A stretch of 64,000 nt of DNA from Legionellaceae bacterium (GTDB lineage: Bacteria > Pseudomonadota > Gammaproteobacteria > Legionellales > Legionellaceae), in NCBI GenBank assembly GCA_029212505.1, contig JARGOS010000002.1:62001-126000 (forward strand), given 5' to 3'. The notes beneath the pieces are model-generated. The model did not search any database and was not told the origin of the DNA. It saw only the letters and a list, made by a program, of their open reading frames with translations. Numbering within the stretch: the first letter of the stretch is position 1; every line of letters starts with the position of its first letter. Made by a program: the position numbers and the translations under genes. Shown one piece after another: positions 38,510 through 45,410 of the stretch.

Positions 38510-39271
38510 TCAATAGGTATTTTCACACGTCGAATTATAATGAGTCATAATCGATTCAAATATTGCGTTTGAACCATTGTTGCTTCGATTTTCAAAAAAA
38601 CTCCAAGGAGAATTCGGTGTTGAAATTGTAATTTTCGTTGCATCATCACGGAGTGATGTTGTTGTCGATGTCGCTCTGGTGGTTTCTAATTGTTCAGAAA
38701 CGGGGCTATCATCATATGTTCTGGTAAAGTTATTGTGTGCCTGAATTTGAGTGATTGAATGTTGAATGTGTTTTTCAACTGCATAGAAAAATAAAGCTGA
38801 ACAACTGAGCAATACTACCGCTAGCGCCCCACATGCTGCAAGCCCAAGCATTAACGGAAGAAAGACATGAAAAGCAACATGTACAACAACTAATTCAGCA
38901 GCACAAAATAAGGTCCCAAGTAAGTATGGTCCTACGGCATCCAATATATCATTTTTCATGAGCTGGTAATGTATGCTAATCTCCTTCAACTCAATCACTG
39001 TTTGCTGAAGTAATACAAAAAAAAGCTCAGCACTTGTATGAGTGCAATGAATTACCCCATATTGCTTATGAATATAATCATAAATTCTGTCAATATTTCG
39101 TTGTTCATTACCCCAGAAATTTAATAATTCGCATGCATGCTTTGTTTTCTGATGTTGCTCTAATAGTAAATCGACAAGAAAGCGATCATGGAGCGTTTTG
39201 CATTCGGCTTGATCTAGTGCTGTTTGAAAGTTATCAAGAAATAATCTTATGGCTTGATCTTTAGTCTTCAT
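38510..39271 (-). CDS. two-TM protein of unknown function with polar C-terminus
   Basis: A 253-aa protein that I do not recognise. Residues 1-110 are helical and charged; two hydrophobic segments follow (about 118-138, LLGTLFCAAELVVVHVAFHVF, and about 140-168, LGLAACGALAVVLLSCSALFFYAV). The 80-residue C-terminal tail is polar and rich in Ser, Thr, Asn and Asp. The ATG at 39271 has AAAGG at good spacing; the frame continues upstream only through a poly-A/G tract. Two adjacent TM helices flanked by soluble helices are common in effectors of intracellular bacteria, but that is only a structural resemblance. Confidence 0.65.
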   Translation of the reverse strand: MKTKDQAIRLFLDNFQTALDQAECKTLHDRFLVDLLLEQHQKTKHACELLNFWGNEQRNIDRIYDYIHKQYGVIHCTHTSAELFFVLLQQTVIELKEISIHYQLMKNDILDAVGPYLLGTLFCAAELVVVHVAFHVFLPLMLGLAACGALAVVLLSCSALFFYAVEKHIQHSITQIQAHNNFTRTYDDSPVSEQLETTRATSTTTSLRDDATKITISTPNSPWSFFENRSNNGSNAIFESIMTHYNSTCENTY

Positions 39272-39370
39272 AAGCACCTTTAACGAGATTGTTTTGTTTA
39301 TTACTTGTCCATTATATATTTTTTGAAAGCAATAATCCATTCGAACAGCAATTTTAATTTTGAAACAAAA

Positions 39371-39395
39371 GAAAAAAAGAAAAAAAGAAAAAAAA
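39371..39395. repeat. GAAAAAAA simple tandem tract
   Basis: Three tandem units of G followed by seven or eight A. It supplies the U-tract of the priA terminator and lies 100 bp upstream of the divergent-reading start at 39271. Homopolymer runs of this kind are slippage-prone. Confidence 0.75.
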
Positions 39396-39411
39396 GAGGT
39401 CAGATCCCTCT
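39371..39411 (-). terminator. Rho-independent terminator after priA
   Basis: On the minus strand the hairpin AGAGG/CCTCT (39411-39395) is followed by a T8 tract and then two more CT7 units. Confidence 0.7.
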
Positions 39412-39416
39412 GGGCT

Positions 39417-41384
39417 TCAGGCCAAATCAATAGGATCCACATCCATCGCCCAGCGCACGCCATTTTGTTTAGCATGCGGTGGGTAAGTATGCTGGATAAA
39501 GGCTAAGGCTTGATGAAGCTGTGCACGTGAAGCCGATTTAAGCAGCAGTTGCATATGGTACTCTGTGGCTTTGCGTGCAAGCGGGGCAGGCGCTGGGCCT
39601 AACAGCATCACGCTCATATGCGCCAGTTGATTTTTAACCACGGTTAAGAAATGCCTTACGCTGCGTTCATTTTTTCCTGATGCGCGCAAGAGCGCCATAT
39701 GATGGTACGGCGGCCAAGCGGCTTGTTCTCGCAGAGGAAAGAGTGCATCGGTAAAGGCTGAGTAGCCGTTTTGAATCAAGCGATTCAGCAAGGCATTATC
39801 TGGAAAATGCGTTTGAATAAGCACTTCACCTGGAAGCTCAGCACGGCCTGCGCGCCCGGATACTTGAGTGATGAGTTGGCCTAGGCGCTCAAGAGCTCTA
39901 AAATCTTGATTATAAAAGCCGGCGTCCGTATCTAAAATAACGACCAGGGTTAGTTTGGGAAAGTGATGCCCTTTGGCTAGCATTTGTGTGCCGATAAGAA
40001 TCTGAGATTGGCCAGACTCAATTTTAGCCAGGACTTCAAGCAGGTGTTTGCTTTGTCGAATTTCATCGCGATCAATACGGTCGATCTGAATATCAGGAAA
40101 ATAGTCACTTAAATATTCGTGCACGCGCTGCGTGCCCGAGCCGACGGGCACTAAATCTTGACTCTTGCAGGCATCGCAAGCCACCGGCACAGGAATTTTT
40201 AAGCCGCAGTGATGGCAAATCAGGCGATTGCTTTGGCGATGTAGGGTTAGGTGGCTATCACACGCTTTGCAATCGGCCATCCAGCCACAGGCGTGACAAA
40301 GCAGTACTGGCGAGAATCCGCGACGATTAATAAACACGAGCGCTTGGTTGCCTTGGTCAATATGCTGCTTAATCGCTTTTAATGTCGGTTCTGCTAAACC
40401 ATGGGTTAATTTTTGTTGGCGTAAATCAATGACGCTATAACGAAGCGCGGTTTCGCTCTCGGCTTTTTGTGTAAGCGTAAGGCGTGTGTATTTTTTAAGC
40501 CGGCAGTTATGTAAGCTTTCGAGGCTGGGTGTCGCCGAGCCTAAAATAATAGGAATATGCTGCTGATGCGCACGCATTAATGCCGCGTCACGTGCTGAAT
40601 ATCGCACGCCATCTTGTTGCTTAAGCGAGGCGTCGTGTTCTTCATCAATAATAATTAAACCCAAATGAGGCATGGGGGTGAATAAAGCGGTACGTGTACC
40701 AATCACAATTCTCGCAACACCGGTACGTGCAAGCTCCCAAGCTTCAGCACGTTTTTTATCGGATACATGAGAGTGGATCATCACCATAAGATCGCGAAAA
40801 CGTGCTTCAAAACGTGTGAAAAGCTGGGGCGTTAAACCGATTTCAGGGACTAAAATTAAGATTTGTTGATGCTTGGCGAGTACGTCTGCCGCAAGCTGAA
40901 GATACACCTCGGTTTTACCACTTCCGGTGACGCCATGTAGCACAAAAGCATGGTAGTGCTGTAATCCGTGACGCATGGCTTCCAGGGCTACGGCTTGTTC
41001 TTGGTTTAATGCAAGCGGTGGGTTGAGTTGCTTCGTGTTGGGCTTCGGTAATTTTGGCTCAATCATCTGCCCCGCACGAATTTTTTTAGGCAGCGCGATG
41101 GCCAGCACTTCAGATAAGGGCGCATGATAATAGCGGTTAATCCAGTGGCATAGTTTCAAAAAGTCTTGGGAGAGCAGCGGTGGGTTGTCAATTACTTCGG
41201 TGATGGATTTAAGCTTGCGTTTGGCATCTTCAGCGCTACCTACACCGACCACCACACCCAATTTTTGGGTGTTTCGAAACGATACCCACACACGCGTACC
41301 CACGGGGGCGGGCGTGTCTGGGAGGGCGAGGTAATCGAAGTAATCCCGCTTGGTGTTGGGAATGCAAACATGTAAAACCGTCAC
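39417..41384 (-). CDS. priA: primosomal replication restart helicase PriA
   Basis: A 655-aa 3'-5' superfamily 2 helicase that reloads DnaB at collapsed forks. N-terminal 3'-DNA-binding domain (about 1-100), Walker A HGVTGSGKTEVYL (about 150), DEEH box IIIDEEHDASLKQQDG, eight zinc-ligand cysteines (CHACGWMADCKACDSH and CHHCGLKIPVPVACDAC) and helicase motif VI (QVSGRAGRAELPGEVLIQT). Shorter than E. coli PriA (732 aa), mostly through a reduced winged-helix region before the helicase. It overlaps the PTPS-like gene by 4 nt and is last in that operon. Confidence 0.96.
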   Translation of the reverse strand: MTVLHVCIPNTKRDYFDYLALPDTPAPVGTRVWVSFRNTQKLGVVVGVGSAEDAKRKLKSITEVIDNPPLLSQDFLKLCHWINRYYHAPLSEVLAIALPKKIRAGQMIEPKLPKPNTKQLNPPLALNQEQAVALEAMRHGLQHYHAFVLHGVTGSGKTEVYLQLAADVLAKHQQILILVPEIGLTPQLFTRFEARFRDLMVMIHSHVSDKKRAEAWELARTGVARIVIGTRTALFTPMPHLGLIIIDEEHDASLKQQDGVRYSARDAALMRAHQQHIPIILGSATPSLESLHNCRLKKYTRLTLTQKAESETALRYSVIDLRQQKLTHGLAEPTLKAIKQHIDQGNQALVFINRRGFSPVLLCHACGWMADCKACDSHLTLHRQSNRLICHHCGLKIPVPVACDACKSQDLVPVGSGTQRVHEYLSDYFPDIQIDRIDRDEIRQSKHLLEVLAKIESGQSQILIGTQMLAKGHHFPKLTLVVILDTDAGFYNQDFRALERLGQLITQVSGRAGRAELPGEVLIQTHFPDNALLNRLIQNGYSAFTDALFPLREQAAWPPYHHMALLRASGKNERSVRHFLTVVKNQLAHMSVMLLGPAPAPLARKATEYHMQLLLKSASRAQLHQALAFIQHTYPPHAKQNGVRWAMDVDPIDLA

Positions 41385-41881
41385 GTGGCGGCTCGTTCCC
41401 AGGTGTGACTGGCTGACTGCCCGGGAGCAGAAAAAACTTTAACCACCAATTTGTCAATATAATGTTGATCTAGCGCTGCTTTATCTTGTGTGAGCTCTTG
41501 GACAAACCAACGGGAAAGCTCCTCAATGGTGATATTAGACAGGGGCATCAACGTCACGTCTTCTTTTAGAAACGGCATTTTCTTATGATTAAATAAAAAA
41601 TAGTAATATTCATCATCTTCAGAAAATTCCAAATACGGTGAGTGCATAGGCATCAAAAAGGTCTGATGCAGGTGTTTGCATAATACCTGAATTTTTTCTT
41701 TATAATAACGATAATCAAACGTCAGGCCGTTTTTTTCGATATGTGTGCTAAGGGCTAACGCAACATCGTAACGATGACCATGCAGCGGTTCGCGATCGGT
41801 GGCCGAAAAAATCGTGGTGTGGCCGGCTGAAAAATTCATGGAGGGTTTTTGGAGCTCCACGGTGGTTTTGTATCGGGTCAT
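41381..41881 (-). CDS. divergent 6-pyruvoyl-tetrahydropterin synthase/QueD-like protein
   Basis: A 166-aa T-fold protein. Metal-ligand histidines are visible in NFSAGHTTIF (His21) and EPLHGHRYDV (His34, His36). The usual catalytic Cys four residues before HGH is missing; instead Glu31 gives ExxHGH, the signature reported for PTPS-III proteins that can replace FolB in folate synthesis. The LDHxxLN dyad reads LHQTFLM, and the C-terminal substrate-binding Glu is replaced in FSAPGQSA. So the zinc site is kept but the chemistry is probably altered. Translation-coupled (4-nt overlaps) between the midA-like gene and priA. Confidence 0.78.
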   Translation of the reverse strand: MTRYKTTVELQKPSMNFSAGHTTIFSATDREPLHGHRYDVALALSTHIEKNGLTFDYRYYKEKIQVLCKHLHQTFLMPMHSPYLEFSEDDEYYYFLFNHKKMPFLKEDVTLMPLSNITIEELSRWFVQELTQDKAALDQHYIDKLVVKVFSAPGQSASHTWERAAT

Positions 41882-42993
41882 AAGCTCGCTCGTTTGTCGT
41901 GTAATTGAAAGCCGGTGAGGCCAAAATCAAGCTGTTTGGTGAGCGCAATCACTTTAAATAATTCGCCCATTTCATGCGGTTGCAGCAGTTGCTTGACCGC
42001 CTGTTGCTGTTTGATTTGGTTTGGCTCATCCAGTACGCTTTCTTCGAGTAAGCTTAACAAACCGTTTGCCAGTAAGAAAGAGGCTTGATTGGTATACCCC
42101 GACACTTCAAAACCTGCGTTGAGTGCAGCGTCGGCGACGTGGGTAAAATCAACGTGCGCCGTGATATCTTCTTCTCCTGGATGCAATAAGGGGTTTGGGT
42201 GTGCTTTATGCTGGTAATGACACATCAACGTCCCTTGGGTGCGTGACGGATGATAATACTCATGTTCAGGAAAACCATAATCTATCAGCAAAACTGCACC
42301 GCGTTTGAGCATTGCGTGACAGGCTTCAACCCAACCATCGATGAATAAATTAGCTTCTGAGGCATACGGTACGGTGTTATGTTTGAGCACACGTTCAACG
42401 TGAGCCTCTAAGTGCTTGTTTGTGCACGGCACAAAATTTTCTGTGAGTTGGTTATGCTCATCAAGCGCAATCATACTTTCCAATAAGCCTTGATCTGTTT
42501 TTAAAAAGCGATGGACAGGCATGGCATCGAGCACTTCGTTGGCAATCACAACGCCTTCAAAGGCTTGCTCTGGCCAGGCCGAGAGCCATTGGACGCGCTC
42601 GGCCAAGTGCGGGATTTTCGTTTGAATATGATCTTGCTGCCGGGCTTGTAACGACGCACTCACTTCAAGAATATGATACGCATGAGGCAGGGCATTTAAT
42701 TGCTCAAGGCGTGTTAAGATATCAATGCATAATTGCCCAGTACCGGCCCCAAATTCAAAAATAATCGGCTGGTTTAAATGCTGTAAAACTTGCTCGCATT
42801 GCTGTGCGAGCGTATAGCCAAATAAAGGCGTGAGTTCAGGGGCGGTGATGAAGTCACCCGCGGCTCCGAGTGGGGAGCGCGGGCGTGTATAATAGCCCCA
42901 AAGCGGCGCATAAAGCGCTTGTTGCATAAAATCAACAAAAGGTATGGCACCGTGTTTGCCTAAGTGTTCACGTAAGTGGTCGAGGGGGCTCAT
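41878..42993 (-). CDS. MidA/NDUFAF7-family SAM-dependent methyltransferase
   Basis: A 371-aa class I methyltransferase of the COG1565 family. Landmarks: HGAIPFVDFMQQALYAPLWGYYTRP, GDFITAPELTPLFG, the SAM motif IFEFGAGTGQLCIDIL, VVIANEVLDAMPVHRF and LLIDYGFPEHEYYHPSRTQGTLMCHYQH. The mitochondrial member methylates an arginine of complex I subunit NDUFS2; the bacterial role is not established. ATG 42993 is preferred over ATG 43104, which would translate through the duplicated 5' segment of the FolM-like gene. Confidence 0.9.
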   Translation of the reverse strand: MSPLDHLREHLGKHGAIPFVDFMQQALYAPLWGYYTRPRSPLGAAGDFITAPELTPLFGYTLAQQCEQVLQHLNQPIIFEFGAGTGQLCIDILTRLEQLNALPHAYHILEVSASLQARQQDHIQTKIPHLAERVQWLSAWPEQAFEGVVIANEVLDAMPVHRFLKTDQGLLESMIALDEHNQLTENFVPCTNKHLEAHVERVLKHNTVPYASEANLFIDGWVEACHAMLKRGAVLLIDYGFPEHEYYHPSRTQGTLMCHYQHKAHPNPLLHPGEEDITAHVDFTHVADAALNAGFEVSGYTNQASFLLANGLLSLLEESVLDEPNQIKQQQAVKQLLQPHEMGELFKVIALTKQLDFGLTGFQLHDKRASL

Positions 42994-43036
42994 ACGATCG
43001 ATTATCCCATAACGATGATTAAAAAGAGGACAATAC

Positions 43037-43072
43037 CGTGAATCGAGACAAGACACAAGATGTTCGGGTGGC
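43037..43072 (+). repeat. 36-bp direct repeat, left copy (relic of folM-like 5' end)
   Basis: Identical over 36 bp to 44608-44643, which is the start of the FolM-like gene (GTG start plus 11 codons). An upstream AAAAAGAGG (43021-43029) is also shared. After the repeat the left copy diverges and hits TGA five codons later, so it is a vestige. It borders an apparently inserted gene. Confidence 0.85.
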
Positions 43073-43100
43073 GTTGGCGAGATGACATGACCTGATCGTA

Positions 43101-44453
43101 TCAATAAAAAATCGGTCCTCTTGTTGATTGAAATCCCGGAGATGTCGTATTTTCAATGGCAAGGCAACCGCCATCAAAACCACCTGTAGGGGTCATCATG
43201 CACTGCCATATTTGTGTAGAAAAATCACCAATGTAAGCATAAGTCACATCATTAGCTGTATTAAAACTCGCATTAACGGTACTACGAAAACCAGGCGTGG
43301 TTGAATTGGTTAATGCTGTACAAGCGCCAGAAAACCCTCCTGTAGCGTTCATTGGGCATTGCCATATCGCATTCGAACGCTCACCAACGTAGGCATACGT
43401 AACACCAGAAAATGTGTGGAAAGTGGCATTTATGACCCCCTGAAAAGAAGGTGAGGTTGTGTTCGTTAATGCTGTACAGTCTCCAGAAAAACCACCTGTA
43501 ATATTCATTGGGCATTGCCATAGCGTATGTGAATTATCACCAACATATGCATACGTAATGCCAGAAAAAACCTTAAACGTTACCGTTTGTGTTCCACCAA
43601 AAGCCGTAGTATTTGTTAACGCTGTACAACCTCCAACAAATTTTCCCGTACCACTCATTGGGCATTGCCACAATGTATTTGTATTATCAGTAACATAGGC
43701 ATATTGGGTACCAGAAAATTCTCGAAAGGTTGCTTTTACCGTTTGCATGAAACCTGGTGAGGTCGAGTTGGTTAGTGCAGTGCAGCCTCCTACAATCCCT
43801 CCATTGGAATCGATTTGACATTGCCACAACTGTTGTGACTGATCGGCAACATAAACATATGTTTTATCAGAAAAGATATGAGGTGTTCCAAATAAGGAAA
43901 TGAAGAAACCTGGTGAAGTTGTATTCGTTAATGCAGAACAACCTACTGAAAATCCTCCATTTGAATCGATTGGACATTGCCACAAGGTATTACTTCCATC
44001 GCCAATATATGCTTTCTTTGTGTTAATGGGTAGATTAGTAATATGAAGTATATTTGCAGCAGATGGACGATTGCACAGAAACGTACCGCCTTGCTCGCAA
44101 ACAATTGGGCCTCCTTCAATATTTCCTGTCATAGCGCTTCCTGCGATAACGAAAGAAAGAGTACACGACTGTTGATAATTGAGTGTTACCGGATTTGTAC
44201 AATTTCCCGCGCTTGTGTCTTGCGTGACACCAGGAATAGGTGTGGTCGTCAGTGTATGTTGTTTCTTGGATTGATTGGTTAATGTGTATTTTACGATTGC
44301 AGTTTCAAAGGCTGAAATATTCAGGGTCGTTGGTGTTAACGGGGTGAATGTCCATACTGGAGCAGCGGCCTCTACGGCACTAGAAAAAAATAATGCCACG
44401 AAAATGCTTAATAACCGAAAGACAAAAAAGCTGAGCTGCATAAATCGCATCAT
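43101..44453 (-). CDS. secreted protein with six ~51-residue WQC/GGC repeats
   Basis: A 450-aa protein with a signal peptide (about 1-30, FFVFRLLSIFVALFFSSAVEA). An N-terminal domain (about 31-140) with VWTFTPLTPTTLNISAFETAIVKYTLTN and GGPIVCEQGGTFLCNRPSA resembles the N-terminal region of a group of Legionella exported repeat proteins (memory, not a search). Six tandem repeats (about 145-450) each read roughly AYVGDNSNTLWQCPM..TGGFSGGCTALTNTTSPGF...F..FSGVTY with two cysteines, suggesting a beta-propeller or blade-like fold. It sits between the divergent midA-like and folM-like genes, bounded by a 36-bp direct repeat, so it looks like a late insertion. Confidence 0.82.
   Translation of the reverse strand: MMRFMQLSFFVFRLLSIFVALFFSSAVEAAAPVWTFTPLTPTTLNISAFETAIVKYTLTNQSKKQHTLTTTPIPGVTQDTSAGNCTNPVTLNYQQSCTLSFVIAGSAMTGNIEGGPIVCEQGGTFLCNRPSAANILHITNLPINTKKAYIGDGSNTLWQCPIDSNGGFSVGCSALTNTTSPGFFISLFGTPHIFSDKTYVYVADQSQQLWQCQIDSNGGIVGGCTALTNSTSPGFMQTVKATFREFSGTQYAYVTDNTNTLWQCPMSGTGKFVGGCTALTNTTAFGGTQTVTFKVFSGITYAYVGDNSHTLWQCPMNITGGFSGDCTALTNTTSPSFQGVINATFHTFSGVTYAYVGERSNAIWQCPMNATGGFSGACTALTNSTTPGFRSTVNASFNTANDVTYAYIGDFSTQIWQCMMTPTGGFDGGCLAIENTTSPGFQSTRGPIFY
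43103..44022 (-). repeat. six in-frame tandem repeats (~153 bp) within the exported protein gene
   Basis: Six diverged copies of a unit of about 153 bp. Recurrent DNA words are CATTGCCA (complement of TGGCAATG, encoding WQC) and GTTAATGC (encoding ALTN). The units differ by many silent and replacement changes, so this is an old amplification and not a recent microsatellite. All copies stay in frame. Confidence 0.8.
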
Positions 44454-44607
44454 GAGTTTTAGTCTTAGTCTTAGTATGTGTGTAATTTATATTGATGTAT
44501 TCTAATGCTATTGTCAATGTGTATGATGATTGTATGATATATGGGCTGCTTTGCGCTTGAAAGTTATGCTAACTAGTTTTTCTGCATGAATAAAAAGAGG
44601 TGTATTA

Positions 44608-44643
44608 CGTGAATCGAGACAAGACACAAGATGTTCGGGTGGC
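44608..44643 (+). repeat. 36-bp direct repeat, right copy (functional folM-like 5' end)
   Basis: The intact copy of the sequence also found at 43037-43072. It spans the GTG start codon at 44609 and the next 11 codons of the FolM-like reductase gene. Confidence 0.85.
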
Positions 44644-45385
44644 ATTAATCACAGGGGCTGCTCGACGTATTGGTGCGGCGATTGCAGAACGCCTGCATCA
44701 GGCTGGATTTTATGTGGTGATTCATTGTCATCATTCAAAACAAGAAGCCGATGCGCTAGCTCATCAATTCAATCAAATACGCGCACATAGCGCCTGTGTT
44801 TTAGTCGCTGATTTAAGTTTAAAAAATCAGGCACAAACACTGATAAAGCAAGCGGTTGAATGGCAAGGGCGTTTAGATGTTTTAGTCAATAATGCCTCAT
44901 GTTTTATTAAAACGCCTGTGGGAGATGTTGATCTTGATGGTACTGATAAAATTGATGAAGCCGTATGCGATAAGCTTTGGACAACCAACGTGAAAGCGCC
45001 ATTTTGGCTAAGTGAAGCCGCCTGTGCAAGTTTGGCTAAACAAAACGGATCGATTATTAATCTTACCGATATTCATGCTGAAAAGCCGTTGTCTGATTAT
45101 GCTGTGTATTCACAAACAAAAGCCGCGCTTAAAATGCAAACAGAAGCGTTGGCACGCGAGTATGCGCCCAACATACGTGTGAATGCGGTGGCTCCAGGAG
45201 CGATTGCATGGCCCGAAGGCGATAATGCGTTAAGTTCTGAGGTGCAGGCGAATATTATTTCAAAAACGTTATTAAAAAAGCATGGCGAGCCGAAGTGGAT
45301 TGCTCGGGCCGTGCTGAGTTTAGTATTAAACGAATTTATAACCGGCCAAACACTGCGCGTCGACGGTGGGCGGAGTTTAGGTTAA
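44609..45385 (+). CDS. folM: pteridine reductase/FolM-type short-chain dehydrogenase
   Basis: A 258-aa SDR. The NADP-binding motif is VALITGAARRIGAAIAERLHQAG, with the double Arg typical of pteridine reductases and FolM (dihydromonapterin reductase). NNAS (about 97-100), the YxxxK pair in YAVYSQTKAALKMQTEALA and the C-terminal LRVDGGRSLG complete the family picture. The GTG at 44609 has AGAGG at 8-nt spacing; another GTG at 44600 is possible. It was probably divergent from the midA-like gene before the repeat-protein gene came between them. Confidence 0.85.
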   Translation: MNRDKTQDVRVALITGAARRIGAAIAERLHQAGFYVVIHCHHSKQEADALAHQFNQIRAHSACVLVADLSLKNQAQTLIKQAVEWQGRLDVLVNNASCFIKTPVGDVDLDGTDKIDEAVCDKLWTTNVKAPFWLSEAACASLAKQNGSIINLTDIHAEKPLSDYAVYSQTKAALKMQTEALAREYAPNIRVNAVAPGAIAWPEGDNALSSEVQANIISKTLLKKHGEPKWIARAVLSLVLNEFITGQTLRVDGGRSLG

Positions 45386-45410
45386 GCGTGCTAGGCCTCG
45401 TTTTCTGAAA

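Noticed and set aside
39272-39475. N-terminal extension of the two-TM protein, starting at 39475
   Set aside because: It would translate the priA terminator and its T-tract (Phe/Leu-rich run) and overlap priA; a good ribosome site precedes 39271.
43032-43090. Short frame VNRDKTQDVRVALAR as a separate small gene
   Set aside because: It is the duplicated fragment of the folM-like 5' end and stops at TGA after 15 codons; treated as insertion scar.
42994-43104. Longer N-terminus for the MidA-like methyltransferase
   Set aside because: The extension lacks similarity to the family and reads antisense through the duplicated fragment; the ATG at 42993 fits better.
43103-44022. CRISPR-like array
   Set aside because: The repeats are about 153 bp, diverged, contiguous and in frame with a signal-peptide protein; no constant repeat with unique spacers.
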